Below, piece after piece: positions 1 through 6,984 of a stretch of 9,394 bases of DNA. The notes beneath the pieces are model-generated. The model saw only the letters and a list, made by a program, of their open reading frames with translations. It did no database searches and was not told where the DNA came from. A program made the translations under genes and the position numbers. Each line of letters opens with the position of its first letter. The stretch's first letter is position 1. Source of the DNA: Thermoflexales bacterium (lineage in GTDB: Bacteria > Chloroflexota > Anaerolineae > B4-G1 > SLSP01). Location: positions 1-9,394 of the forward strand of contig WFQZ01000348.1 of NCBI GenBank assembly GCA_015486785.1, written 5' to 3'.

Positions 1-3000
1 ATAATCCGCCGCTGAACTGGGTATAACTCCGGCCTGTCGTTATCTACAGCATACTTCATTGCCAGCTCGAGACTCTCCCTGGATATGCCTCTATCTATGT
101 TCAACGCCGTGGAAGCAAGATCCTCATAACGTTCTATTCTGTCCAGATCTGTTGGGATACGCTCAATCAGTTGCTTAGCTTCCTCAAGCAATTCCTTGCG
201 TCTGGTCCCTCCCTTGGTTGGCATAGCGGCAGCAATCATACACAAAACCAGGACGCGGTCAGCAAGATTGGGTATCTTCCGAGCTGAATCAGCTAGGTTC
301 AACCACACTTGAGGGCTAGCTCGTTGAATCCGGGCAATCTGAGCCTGAGCACCAATCTTGTAGCCAGCGTGCTTAATGTGCCGTTCGCTGGGAAGCTTAT
401 CATTGACTACCCCTTCCAAACGAACCACGATATCAGCTCGCTGTTGTCGTGAAAAGCGATCTTTGCGATGCCTACAGGTTACACTATCAGAGATGCATTC
501 CACAAAATGGTATATATGACTGTCATTGTCCATCCGGTGCAGCAGATCACAAATATCCACTATATCCTCATAAGTTACATCGTAACCTTGTCCTTTTGAA
601 TAATCGTATGGTTCAGAGAGAGGTCGTTTGCGAAGAATAGTTTCACAGATCCGTGCATAAGCTTCGTCCCTTGGATGCACTGGCAACTCAGAAATAAGTT
701 CAAGTGCCGTCTGTTTATGGGCATAGTACAAAGCGGGCGCTGTCACAACAATCACATCGCCACGATATTTAGCATCTCCATTACTTATACCCAAGAGCAG
801 AGGCTTAACACGTTCGGTTACAATACGTCTACATTCATTCAACTGTCCATTAAATTGGTGGCGAAGTGCCAGCTCTGCCCACAGACTCGCCCGTTCTCCA
901 TGCGAAGGTACGTGCTCAATGAGTTGTGCAAGAGACTCCAAATCATCTTCTGAGTCTATCTTCCGGGGAAGCAGACCGCTGTAGGCTCTTACGGCAAGCC
1001 GAAGGCAAGCCAGGTATACACGAGCGGTAAGATTAGCATCCAACAATATCTCTTCTCGATGTCTTTCAGCACGTCCTAGGTACGTCTGTGCAGTCTCCAA
1101 TGTGTACTTGGCCAAAGACCTAGTGATCTTGAAGCCAACGTCAATCTTGTCCCATCCAACATCAATTGATTGCCATGCTGATTGCAACAGCTTCAGCAAA
1201 TGAGACATCAGTCCAGAGTACCGTTCAGGATCTTGTTTCATCAAGAAAGCGTATGCCAGGCAGCAAGCGTTGCTTCTCTCCCGAGCATCCTGAATATCCT
1301 CTATGCGATGGATTAGAGGTAATGCGTTCTCAACTAGAGTTGCCATTCTTTCAGACACTAAGGATAGCCTTACTATGACTTGGAGACATGCTTCGTCCCG
1401 CAAATCTTGGTCAACAAATTGATCAATAACCCTGTTCAAAAATCGCAAATCAAGCTTAGCCGCTTGTATCTGACTGGCGGACTCAACCAAGTTAAGAAGT
1501 GCCAAATCTCTTCGGGCCTCCGTGTTCAGAGCCATTGCCAACTCAAGTGCCATTTCAGGCTTGGCCTTTGCTAGAGCCCGGATAATGTTACGAGTGGCAT
1601 AGTAATGTTCTGCTGTAGCATCAAGCAACAGATTCACGTCTTTTCTTAGGTTATCTTGTACCAATGTGTGTATTTGATCTCTGTCTTCAGAATTCAATTC
1701 GGAATCAAGATCAACCAGTGTCGCAGCCAACCGAGCCATAGATGCCGTTTTAGTAGCGAGATCTTCTAGATCTAGGATATAAGAATATACCTCAATGACT
1801 CGATTGTATGCCGCCTCAATGTTGTGCTTGCTTTCGGCCTGTGCAAGCAAGAGTTGAAGCCTCACAAAGTCCTCAGAAGGTCCGTAGCGCTCCACAGTGC
1901 CTTTCTGAGCGTCAAAACTTCTGACAAGGGTTCTTGTTTTAGATTCATCCGGAATAAAAGGCAGTGGGGTTGCTATCTGACGAAAGATCGTGGCATTAGG
2001 TGAGTAAGGTGTTGCCTTAATCGCTAGATCCAAGGCAAACTCAACAACTTCCGCAGCATCCTCACGTTCTCTATTGTCCATAGCCCACCTAGATAACAAA
2101 TACAAACGATCGTCCGTTCCCGAAAGCTTTTCAACTTGCCTTATAACCTCACCAGCCGAATACTCCCCAATCAGAAGAGAAACTTCCGTGGAAAACCTGC
2201 GAACCTTGGGATCCTTTATGCGAGAACGGATGCCTTCAACGGTATCTGCGGCCAGATGCGGTTCGTTGTCCGAATCAAGTGCGGCAATAGAGAACTTGGC
2301 AAGAGCCCAATCTAGAGCATTCTCTTCCCTCCCCGTATCCGTGGCTTTCTCTACCAGCTCAATGGCGAGATCGGGAGTAGAGTAGAGCAAGTCTGACGCA
2401 AGATCAATGGCTCGTGCGCTGCCTAAACTAGTGAGATCAACTTGTGTATACAACTGACGAATCTGCTCTATCAACTCTCCTTCCGGCGATAGCCCCTGCT
2501 CGCGCTCTGCCTTGGCTATGAGAGCCAACAGATGTAGGCGTTCCTCCTTTAGAACAGCGCTCTGTGCCAAAGCAATGGCAGACTCATAATCCTTCAATGC
2601 CATTCGGGCCTCAACCTCAGACTGCCATATCACGGCCCCGTCAAGCCCGGTCATCACAGATTTCTGCACTCCAAACCGCATCAAATCCCCATCTCGTCGC
2701 AGTTTATATGCAGCGTTCACTCCCAGTTCTGCTTTCTGTTGCACGGGACTCAGAGACTGACTAATCTGTAGCATTTTTGTAAAATTGTCAGGTGAAAGGT
2801 AATTAAGAAGGTCCTCAAATCGTCCTGCCTGCTCCAGGTAACTGGGCAGATAAGTTAGAGCTGCGTCACTATCCGGATCAGCGAATAAATGACTGATCAA
2901 AAGATCATGGACAGTCCTCTTCAAATGCTGTAGTTGGACAGCCGCAAATCCACGAAATGCCTCTGACACAAAGCCTATCTCGTGGCTCTGAGGATCGATT

Positions 3001-3929
3001 TCCACAAAGCCCAAATCTTGAAGCAAATCGCGAATCGTTGCAGCTTCTAGACCCAATATTTGCACCAAATCTTCTATAGAATGCCGCTTGCGGTCATGTG
3101 CTAGGACTGCAAGTAGTTTCAGCTGTCTGTCATCATCGGTCTTAACTTTGCGCCACTCAATTTGGAACAGATTGGGCAATTTGTCTGGCATTTCGTCAAG
3201 CAAATTCTGAACATCTACACCGGACAGCAAAATGCGTCTTACACTTGCCAGATTGCCAGGAATTCCCTTGCATGTACGGTGTATTTCTTCAAGTGACTCC
3301 CTGCCTATTTCCAAATCCGCCAGATACCTTGCGGTCTCATCCGGTGTAAATCCCGATAGTGGAAAAGATTTGTGACGAACACCTTCTCGCATATCTCTAG
3401 GGATCTGCTCAAGTTCACCGGCAACCAGAAAGCAAAAACCCTTGAGGCCAAACGGTAGCATATCTAGTACTAATTCACGGATCTGCGCATCCTCTTCCGG
3501 AACATTGTGCAACCCATCAACTAAGAAGTAGAAAGTCTCTTTTTTTCGTCGAGCGCGTCGGTGAAGCTTGAGCAAACGATCGCCCAGAAAAGTGTCATCG
3601 GCCGCTTCCGTCATGCGGAGTTCCTCTTGAAAAATTGCCCACTCGAGTTGGTTGCACAGGTCAAAGCGCAAGAACGCTGGATCGTATGCCCAACGACTTG
3701 CAGGCCTGACAAAAAGCGAAAATGTGTGATCGGGATGTCTATTCGCGAACTGGGCAAGAAGGATTGTTTTGCCAATACTTCCTACTCCCTCAACGACAAC
3801 TAATTCTGTACCGCCCTCAAATATTCTGTCTATGGTATCTAGAATATTTTCACGCGGAATACAAGGCTCTGGAATTTCAGGGAAGCTCTGGCAAATTGTT
3901 GTCAGATCCATTACCTCTGCTTTGGTCAT
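1..3929 (-). CDS. Large STAND-type P-loop NTPase with helical-repeat C-terminal region (3' end outside window)
   Basis: Reading the minus strand from the ATG at 3929-3927 gives 1309 codons with no stop before the left edge, so the C terminus is missing. Only about 40 residues precede the NTPase. Walker A is GVGSIGKT (residues 48-55) and Walker B is FYFLVDG with D138. A STAND-like GxP motif (KGIPGNLASV) lies at 221-230. Residues about 255-345 look like a winged-helix or similar all-helical module. From about 345 on the protein is Leu/Ala-rich amphipathic helices resembling TPR/HEAT solenoid repeats, for example around 1500-1580. I see no signal peptide or membrane segment. Known STAND ATPases use the solenoid to sense a ligand and ATP-driven oligomerisation to switch on an effector. 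A defence or signalling role is inferred. No effector domain is visible before the NTPase, so it would have to lie in the missing C terminus or in a partner. The position where STAND proteins often carry a sensor-1 Arg reads LVAGE here. GC content is lower than in the neighbours. The frame and NTPase class are secure; the function is not. Confidence 0.85.
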   Translation of the reverse strand, partial: MTKAEVMDLTTICQSFPEIPEPCIPRENILDTIDRIFEGGTELVVVEGVGSIGKTILLAQFANRHPDHTFSLFVRPASRWAYDPAFLRFDLCNQLEWAIFQEELRMTEAADDTFLGDRLLKLHRRARRKKETFYFLVDGLHNVPEEDAQIRELVLDMLPFGLKGFCFLVAGELEQIPRDMREGVRHKSFPLSGFTPDETARYLADLEIGRESLEEIHRTCKGIPGNLASVRRILLSGVDVQNLLDEMPDKLPNLFQIEWRKVKTDDDRQLKLLAVLAHDRKRHSIEDLVQILGLEAATIRDLLQDLGFVEIDPQSHEIGFVSEAFRGFAAVQLQHLKRTVHDLLISHLFADPDSDAALTYLPSYLEQAGRFEDLLNYLSPDNFTKMLQISQSLSPVQQKAELGVNAAYKLRRDGDLMRFGVQKSVMTGLDGAVIWQSEVEARMALKDYESAIALAQSAVLKEERLHLLALIAKAEREQGLSPEGELIEQIRQLYTQVDLTSLGSARAIDLASDLLYSTPDLAIELVEKATDTGREENALDWALAKFSIAALDSDNEPHLAADTVEGIRSRIKDPKVRRFSTEVSLLIGEYSAGEVIRQVEKLSGTDDRLYLLSRWAMDNREREDAAEVVEFALDLAIKATPYSPNATIFRQIATPLPFIPDESKTRTLVRSFDAQKGTVERYGPSEDFVRLQLLLAQAESKHNIEAAYNRVIEVYSYILDLEDLATKTASMARLAATLVDLDSELNSEDRDQIHTLVQDNLRKDVNLLLDATAEHYYATRNIIRALAKAKPEMALELAMALNTEARRDLALLNLVESASQIQAAKLDLRFLNRVIDQFVDQDLRDEACLQVIVRLSLVSERMATLVENALPLIHRIEDIQDARERSNACCLAYAFLMKQDPERYSGLMSHLLKLLQSAWQSIDVGWDKIDVGFKITRSLAKYTLETAQTYLGRAERHREEILLDANLTARVYLACLRLAVRAYSGLLPRKIDSEDDLESLAQLIEHVPSHGERASLWAELALRHQFNGQLNECRRIVTERVKPLLLGISNGDAKYRGDVIVVTAPALYYAHKQTALELISELPVHPRDEAYARICETILRKRPLSEPYDYSKGQGYDVTYEDIVDICDLLHRMDNDSHIYHFVECISDSVTCRHRKDRFSRQQRADIVVRLEGVVNDKLPSERHIKHAGYKIGAQAQIARIQRASPQVWLNLADSARKIPNLADRVLVLCMIAAAMPTKGGTRRKELLEEAKQLIERIPTDLDRIERYEDLASTALNIDRGISRESLELAMKYAVDNDRPELYPVQRRI

Positions 3930-3937
3930 ATAACTAA

Positions 3938-3944
3938 CCCCTTT
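3938..3944 (-). promoter_or_regulatory. Ribosome binding site of the STAND NTPase gene
   Basis: The minus strand reads AAAGGGG eight bases before the ATG at 3929. This supports that start. No other in-frame ATG with a comparable site lies just upstream. Confidence 0.6.
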
Positions 3945-3994
3945 AAGCTCGTTAATTCGATAGGTGTCTCTCACGACGAGCGCGCCCAACAGTT

Positions 3995-4000
3995 ATTATA
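3995..4000 (-). promoter_or_regulatory. Probable -10 box of the STAND NTPase gene
   Basis: The minus strand has a perfect TATAAT about 65 bases upstream of the start codon. Seventeen bases further upstream, at 4018-4023, the hexamer is GGGGCA, a poor -35. The promoter may therefore be weak or need an activator. An inverted repeat (TTCCGT / ACGGAA) brackets the -35 position. Confidence 0.45.
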
Positions 4001-4008
4001 CAAAAACA

Positions 4009-4045
4009 TTCCGTATATGCCCCCATTTTGGTATATTACACGGAA
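4009..4045. repeat. Inverted repeat TTCCGT ... ACGGAA, candidate operator
   Basis: TTCCGT at 4009-4014 and ACGGAA at 4040-4045 form a 6-base inverted repeat with a 25-base AT-rich middle. Both arms adjoin TATA-rich stretches (TATAT and TATATTA). The heptamer CCGTATA occurs at 4011-4017 and again at 4048-4054. These elements straddle the expected -35 position of the leftward promoter, so a regulator site is plausible. Short repeats in AT-rich spacers also arise by chance. Confidence 0.25.
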
Positions 4046-4174
4046 ACCCGTATAAGTGACACCGCCATGGACTCTCGTAGCATAGCCGCACTTCATCCTG
4101 TGCCAAATATAGAGCACCCCCATTCAAAAGTCAAATGAAGCTGTTATGAACTCATTGTCGCCTCAGGGCCTAAC

Positions 4175-4203
4175 TTGTGAAGGGCCTCCAAAAGGTTTAT
4201 ACT
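4175..4203 (+). promoter_or_regulatory. Probable sigma70-type promoter of mgtC-fdhD
   Basis: A -35 hexamer TTGTGA (4175-4180) and a -10 hexamer TATACT (4198-4203) are separated by exactly 17 bases. They would give a leader of about 60 bases before the GTG at 4272. The heptamer AGGGCCT occurs on both sides of the -35 (4165-4171 and 4181-4187). Confidence 0.55.
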
Positions 4204-4271
4204 GTGCTCGCTTATCTGGCGGCCTCTGCGCCGGCGGGTAAGGGAATGAGGAGAGTCAAGGAGAAAATCAA

Positions 4272-4715
4272 GTGAGTGATTTTACGTTGATCGTGCGGTT
4301 GCTCGGTGCCGCGCTGTTGGGCGGCATCGTGGGCTATGAACGAGAATCGGAGCAGAAACCGGCGGGCTTGCGCACGATTATGCTGGTGACGCTCGGCTCG
4401 GCCCTGGTGATGGTGTTGGCCCAGCGAATCCCGGAGTTGATCCGCGTGCAGGTGGATACGTTGACGATGGACCCCACCCGCATTATGGCGGCCTTGGTGC
4501 AGGGCGTGGGGTTCCTCGGCGCGGGGACGATCATCACCGGGCAGCGTACCGTTCACGGGCTGACGACGGCTGCGCTGGTGTGGACGATGTCGGCGGTCGG
4601 CGCGGCTGCCGGCGTGGGCGATTGGGTTTTAGCCAGCACCGGCACGATCATCAGCTTCGTGATCCTGCGGGTGATGGGGCGTTTGGACGTTCGTCACCCG
4701 GAGCGGGAGTTGTAG
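4272..4715 (+). CDS. MgtC/SapB family membrane protein
   Basis: The 147-residue product is mostly hydrophobic, with about four predicted membrane spans (near 5-22, 34-50, 74-90 and 97-134 as one or two segments). It carries the MgtC-family signatures: GYERE followed by KPAGLRT (residues 21-35), DPTRIMAALVQGVGFLGAG (67-85) and GLTTAALVW (96-104). Family members sit in the inner membrane. In pathogens, MgtC modulates the F1Fo ATPase and supports growth at low magnesium; most environmental homologues have no assigned role. The short length lacks the cytoplasmic C-terminal domain of Salmonella MgtC, so this is the SapB-like minimal form. The start is GTG, chosen because AAGGAG lies at 4258-4263, eight bases upstream. 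fdhD begins six bases after the stop. Confidence 0.9.
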   Translation: MSDFTLIVRLLGAALLGGIVGYERESEQKPAGLRTIMLVTLGSALVMVLAQRIPELIRVQVDTLTMDPTRIMAALVQGVGFLGAGTIITGQRTVHGLTTAALVWTMSAVGAAAGVGDWVLASTGTIISFVILRVMGRLDVRHPEREL

Positions 4716-4721
4716 TCGCCT

Positions 4722-5489
4722 ATGCAGCATCACGCGATCACTCTGTGGACGCCTCAGGGCATCAGTCGGCAGTCGTTACCGCTGCCGCCGGAGGTCAAAT
4801 TGTGCCTCCAGGTCAACGGAGTGCATCTGCTCAACATTGCCGCTTCGCCGGTGCAACTCGAAGCCCTGGTGCTGGGATTCTTGTACTACTCCAACATCAT
4901 CCAGCGCCGGGATGAGGTGGCTGCATTCCACTGGGCGCGGGAAAACACTTGCGCCGATGTGTGGCTCACGCACCAAGTCCCGCCGCTCGACGGGGAGCGG
5001 CTGTTGACTTCCGGGTGTGGCCAGGGGCAGGTCTTGGGCGGGATGTTTCACCCGGACGGCCCGCTCACCACCGAGCTATCTCTTTCGCCGCAGGAGCTTA
5101 ACGTCATGCTGGGGCAGCTCAAAGCTCAGGCGCAACTCTACCGCCAAACGCAGGGATTGCATGCCAGTGCTCTGTTCACCCCGCGCGGGGAGCTGCGCTT
5201 CCTGGCCGAGGACGTGGGGCGGCACAACACCTTGGATAAGCTGATGGGCCATTGCCTGCTGGAAGGCTGCGATCCGGCGGGGATGGTGATCGGCACGACC
5301 GGGCGCGTCTCCTCCGAGATGATCAGCAAGGCCGCGCGGATGCGTGTGCCGCTCGTCGCCAGCCTGACGGCGTTTACCTCTATGTCCGTCAACCTGGCGC
5401 AGCAGTGGGGCATCACCGGCGTGGGATACGTCCGGCGGTACGGCATGCGCATCTACACGCACCCGCAGCGGCTGCGTCTCCAGGCTTGA
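4722..5489 (+). CDS. fdhD: FdhD, sulfurtransferase for formate dehydrogenase maturation
   Basis: FdhD passes sulfur from a cysteine desulfurase to the molybdenum cofactor of formate dehydrogenase in the cytoplasm. The 255-residue product is full length for the family. It carries the FdhD hallmarks: TSGCGQG (96-102) with the likely catalytic C99, EDVGRHNTLDKLMG (163-176), and GRVSSEMISKAARM (194-207) followed by a segment ending near YVRRYGM (236-242). In E. coli FdhD two cysteines form a CxxC pair; here the second is Gly (CGQG), leaving one Cys in the motif. No formate dehydrogenase gene is visible in the window. The gene follows mgtC by six bases, and its ribosome site is weak (GGGAG at 4705-4709, twelve bases from the ATG), so cotranscription with mgtC is likely. 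The TGA stop overlaps the downstream tRNA promoter. Confidence 0.92.
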   Translation: MQHHAITLWTPQGISRQSLPLPPEVKLCLQVNGVHLLNIAASPVQLEALVLGFLYYSNIIQRRDEVAAFHWARENTCADVWLTHQVPPLDGERLLTSGCGQGQVLGGMFHPDGPLTTELSLSPQELNVMLGQLKAQAQLYRQTQGLHASALFTPRGELRFLAEDVGRHNTLDKLMGHCLLEGCDPAGMVIGTTGRVSSEMISKAARMRVPLVASLTAFTSMSVNLAQQWGITGVGYVRRYGMRIYTHPQRLRLQA

Positions 5490-5513
5490 CAAAATCAAGC
5501 CTTCCGTTACAAT
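5486..5513 (+). promoter_or_regulatory. Promoter of tRNA-Leu
   Basis: The -35 is a perfect TTGACA (5486-5491) and the -10 is TACAAT (5508-5513), with a 16-base spacer. Transcription would begin about 5519-5521, a few bases before the mature tRNA. The fdhD stop codon TGA (5487-5489) lies within the -35 hexamer. Confidence 0.75.
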
Positions 5514-5524
5514 GCCGCCGTCAA

Positions 5525-5607
5525 GCCGAAGTGGCGGAATAGGCAGACGCAAGCGACTCAAACTCGCTCGGGTAACTCCCATGTGGGTTCGACTCCCACC
5601 TTCGGCA
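5525..5607 (+). tRNA. tRNA-Leu, anticodon CAA
   Basis: A complete class II tRNA folds from this stretch. The acceptor arm is GCCGAAG (5525-5531) paired with CTTCGGC (5600-5606), with discriminator A5607. The D stem is GCG/CGC (5534-5536 with 5548-5550). The anticodon stem is AGCGA/TCGCT with loop CTCAAAC, giving anticodon CAA (5559-5561), which reads the leucine codon UUG. The variable arm is 14 bases with a GGG/CCC stem. The T arm GTGGG/CCCAC encloses TTCGACT. The 3' CCA is not encoded. The long variable arm and discriminator A agree with leucine. Confidence 0.96.
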
Positions 5608-5610
5608 AGC

Positions 5611-5643
5611 AAAAGCGCGGACTTTCAAGCCCGCGCTTTTTGT
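5611..5643 (+). terminator. Intrinsic terminator after tRNA-Leu
   Basis: AAAAGCGCGG (5611-5620) is a perfect 10-base complement of CCGCGCTTTT (5631-5640), with a 10-base loop that can add a CTT/AAG pairing. A T-rich tail follows the GC-rich stem. It begins four bases after the tRNA end, so the tRNA appears to be its own short transcription unit. Confidence 0.85.
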
Positions 5644-5689
5644 TTCCCTGCCAAAGTGCGTCGCTCCTCACTGCAAAATGGAGGTCATG

Positions 5690-6193
5690 ATGGACACGTT
5701 AGAAGCTCTTTTTACTCGCAGAAGCATCCGCAAGTACACCGCCGAGCCGGTTTCTGAGGAGATGCTCCAAACGTTGCTGCGGGCGGGAATGTACGCCCCT
5801 TCGGCGAACAACCGCCAGCCGTGGCATTTCGTCGTCATCCGCCAACGGGCGGTGATGGAGCAGATCATCACCGTGCATCCGCACGCCAAGATGCTGCGCC
5901 AAGCCCCGCTGGCGATTGCTGTGTGCGCCGATACGACGCGCTCCGAGCGTTACTGGGCGTTGGATTGCGCGGCGGCCACGCAAAATATCCTGTTGGCCGC
6001 GCACGCGCTGGGGCTGGGCGCGGTGTGGTTAGCCGTCTACCCCAACCCCACGCGCGTTCCGGCGGTGAGCAAGCTGCTGCACTTGCCGGAGCATGTCACG
6101 CCGGTGTCTATGGTCGCGGTGGGCCATCCCGCCGAGCAGAAAGGCGCGGTGGAACGATTCCGCGCCGAGGCGGTGCATTACGAGACGTGGTGA
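5690..6193 (+). CDS. Nitroreductase family FMN-dependent oxidoreductase
   Basis: The product (168 residues from the chosen start) matches the small single-domain nitroreductase family, FMN flavoproteins that use NAD(P)H to reduce varied substrates in the cytoplasm. Visible signatures are the N-terminal FMN-phosphate motif RRSIRKYT, then AGMYAPSANNRQPWHFVV, an Ala-rich helix with CAAATQNILLAAHALGLG, and VSMVAVGHPAE near the C terminus. The substrate cannot be told. Candidate ATG codons lie at 5678, 5687 and 5690. GGAGGT at 5680-5685 is a strong ribosome site only for the downstream pair, so I chose 5690 (MDTLEALF); a start at 5678 would put the ribosome site inside the gene. I see no clear promoter after the tRNA terminator. 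The 3' end overlaps the convergent HD-domain gene by 16 bases. Confidence 0.9.
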   Translation: MDTLEALFTRRSIRKYTAEPVSEEMLQTLLRAGMYAPSANNRQPWHFVVIRQRAVMEQIITVHPHAKMLRQAPLAIAVCADTTRSERYWALDCAAATQNILLAAHALGLGAVWLAVYPNPTRVPAVSKLLHLPEHVTPVSMVAVGHPAEQKGAVERFRAEAVHYETW

Positions 6194-6984
6194 TCTGCCG
6201 CCAGCCGTGCCCGCAAGGTGCTGAAAATCTCTTCCACTTGCGGGAGATCGGGCAGGAAAGTGCGTAACTCGTCCAGGTAGCCTCGCTCTTGGACGAGTTT
6301 GCGCGTCCAGGGGAAGTTGAGGTCGTAGACCCAGCCGGCTTGTAACAGCCGGAAGTCGTTGAGGTTGTTGATGTGGGTCATCTGCACGATTTGTCCGCTC
6401 ATCAAGTCCTCGTAGACGGCGGGAGAGATGCCCGGCGTATCCGCTAACCCCATCTCGATGACCGTGCTGCGTTGTTCGTGCATCTGCCGGTAGTAGGCGA
6501 TGACCACCCGCCAGATGTCGAGTTTGTCGGCGTCGCGCAGCAATTTGGCGTAGAACAAGCACGGCTCCGATTCGTCCGCCGGCAGCGCGGGGCGGTTGTG
6601 GTAGGTGATGGCGCACAGGATCAGATGCCGCACCTGGGGCGCCAAGGCGTCTAGCGGGCCTTCTTCTTCCAACACGCGGACGCCCAACAGGGCGTGATCC
6701 TCTGACTTCCGGTCGGAGAGCGTGCGATACCGCGCGAACTGCGCGAAGCGGCCCACGTCGTGCAGCAGGGACATCGCTTCCACGAGCCGCATTTGGTCGG
6801 GACGCAAGTTGAGCGAGCGGCCAATCGCCAGGGCTTCATCCCGCACCCGTAGCGAGTGCGCTTCCTTCAGAGAGAAGGCTTGCGCCATCTCCGCGTCGTC
6901 CTGCGGGAAGCTGTGAACGTATGTTGTGAACCATGCCCGCAAAGCGGCGACTTCATCCTCCGAAAGGGGAATCACGTTATCCAT
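6178..6984 (-). CDS. HD-domain metal-dependent phosphohydrolase-like protein
   Basis: The 268-residue product carries the HD-superfamily metal site: H43 (KEAHSLRV), the H75-D76 pair (LLHDVGRF), H97 (SEDHALLG), H129 (ITYHN) and D151/D153 (LLRDADKLD). HD proteins hydrolyse phosphomonoesters or nucleotides, often second messengers; the substrate here is unknown. The domain lies at about 40-160, followed by a C-terminal helical extension of about 110 residues that I do not recognise. There is no signal peptide or membrane segment. The ATG overlaps the TAA stop of the upstream radical SAM gene (TAATG), and GGAGGA at 6991-6996 sits six bases before it, so translation is probably coupled. The shared message suggests that the two proteins act in one process. 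Confidence 0.85.
   Translation of the reverse strand: MDNVIPLSEDEVAALRAWFTTYVHSFPQDDAEMAQAFSLKEAHSLRVRDEALAIGRSLNLRPDQMRLVEAMSLLHDVGRFAQFARYRTLSDRKSEDHALLGVRVLEEEGPLDALAPQVRHLILCAITYHNRPALPADESEPCLFYAKLLRDADKLDIWRVVIAYYRQMHEQRSTVIEMGLADTPGISPAVYEDLMSGQIVQMTHINNLNDFRLLQAGWVYDLNFPWTRKLVQERGYLDELRTFLPDLPQVEEIFSTLRARLAADHHVS

Larger units (their letters stand above)
3930..4271. other. Divergent intergenic region between the NTPase gene and mgtC
   Basis: This 342-base stretch has no credible gene. It holds the leftward promoter and ribosome binding site of the NTPase gene and the rightward promoter of mgtC. It also marks the change from lower-GC sequence on the left to GC-rich sequence on the right. 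I saw no transposase fragment, no terminal inverted repeat, no attachment-site duplication and no terminator in it. Confidence 0.7.

Noticed and set aside
449..2764. Several plus-strand frames of 60-100 codons within the first 3.9 kb
   Set aside because: They lie opposite the uninterrupted minus-strand NTPase frame, lack ribosome sites and show no family features.
4067..4138. A 23-residue frame on the plus strand in the intergenic region (ATG at 4067)
   Set aside because: There is no ribosome site before it, the product has no hydrophobic or other recognisable pattern, and it could easily arise by chance.
4212..5612. Minus-strand frames opposite mgtC and fdhD, including one of 178 codons
   Set aside because: They are shadows of the well-supported plus-strand genes; the longest also reads through the tRNA.
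5525..5643. tRNA-Leu as an integration site for a mobile element
   Set aside because: No repeat of the tRNA 3' end was seen elsewhere in the window, no integrase is present, and the tRNA is flanked by GC-rich ordinary genes on both sides. The low-GC segment starts over 1 kb away.
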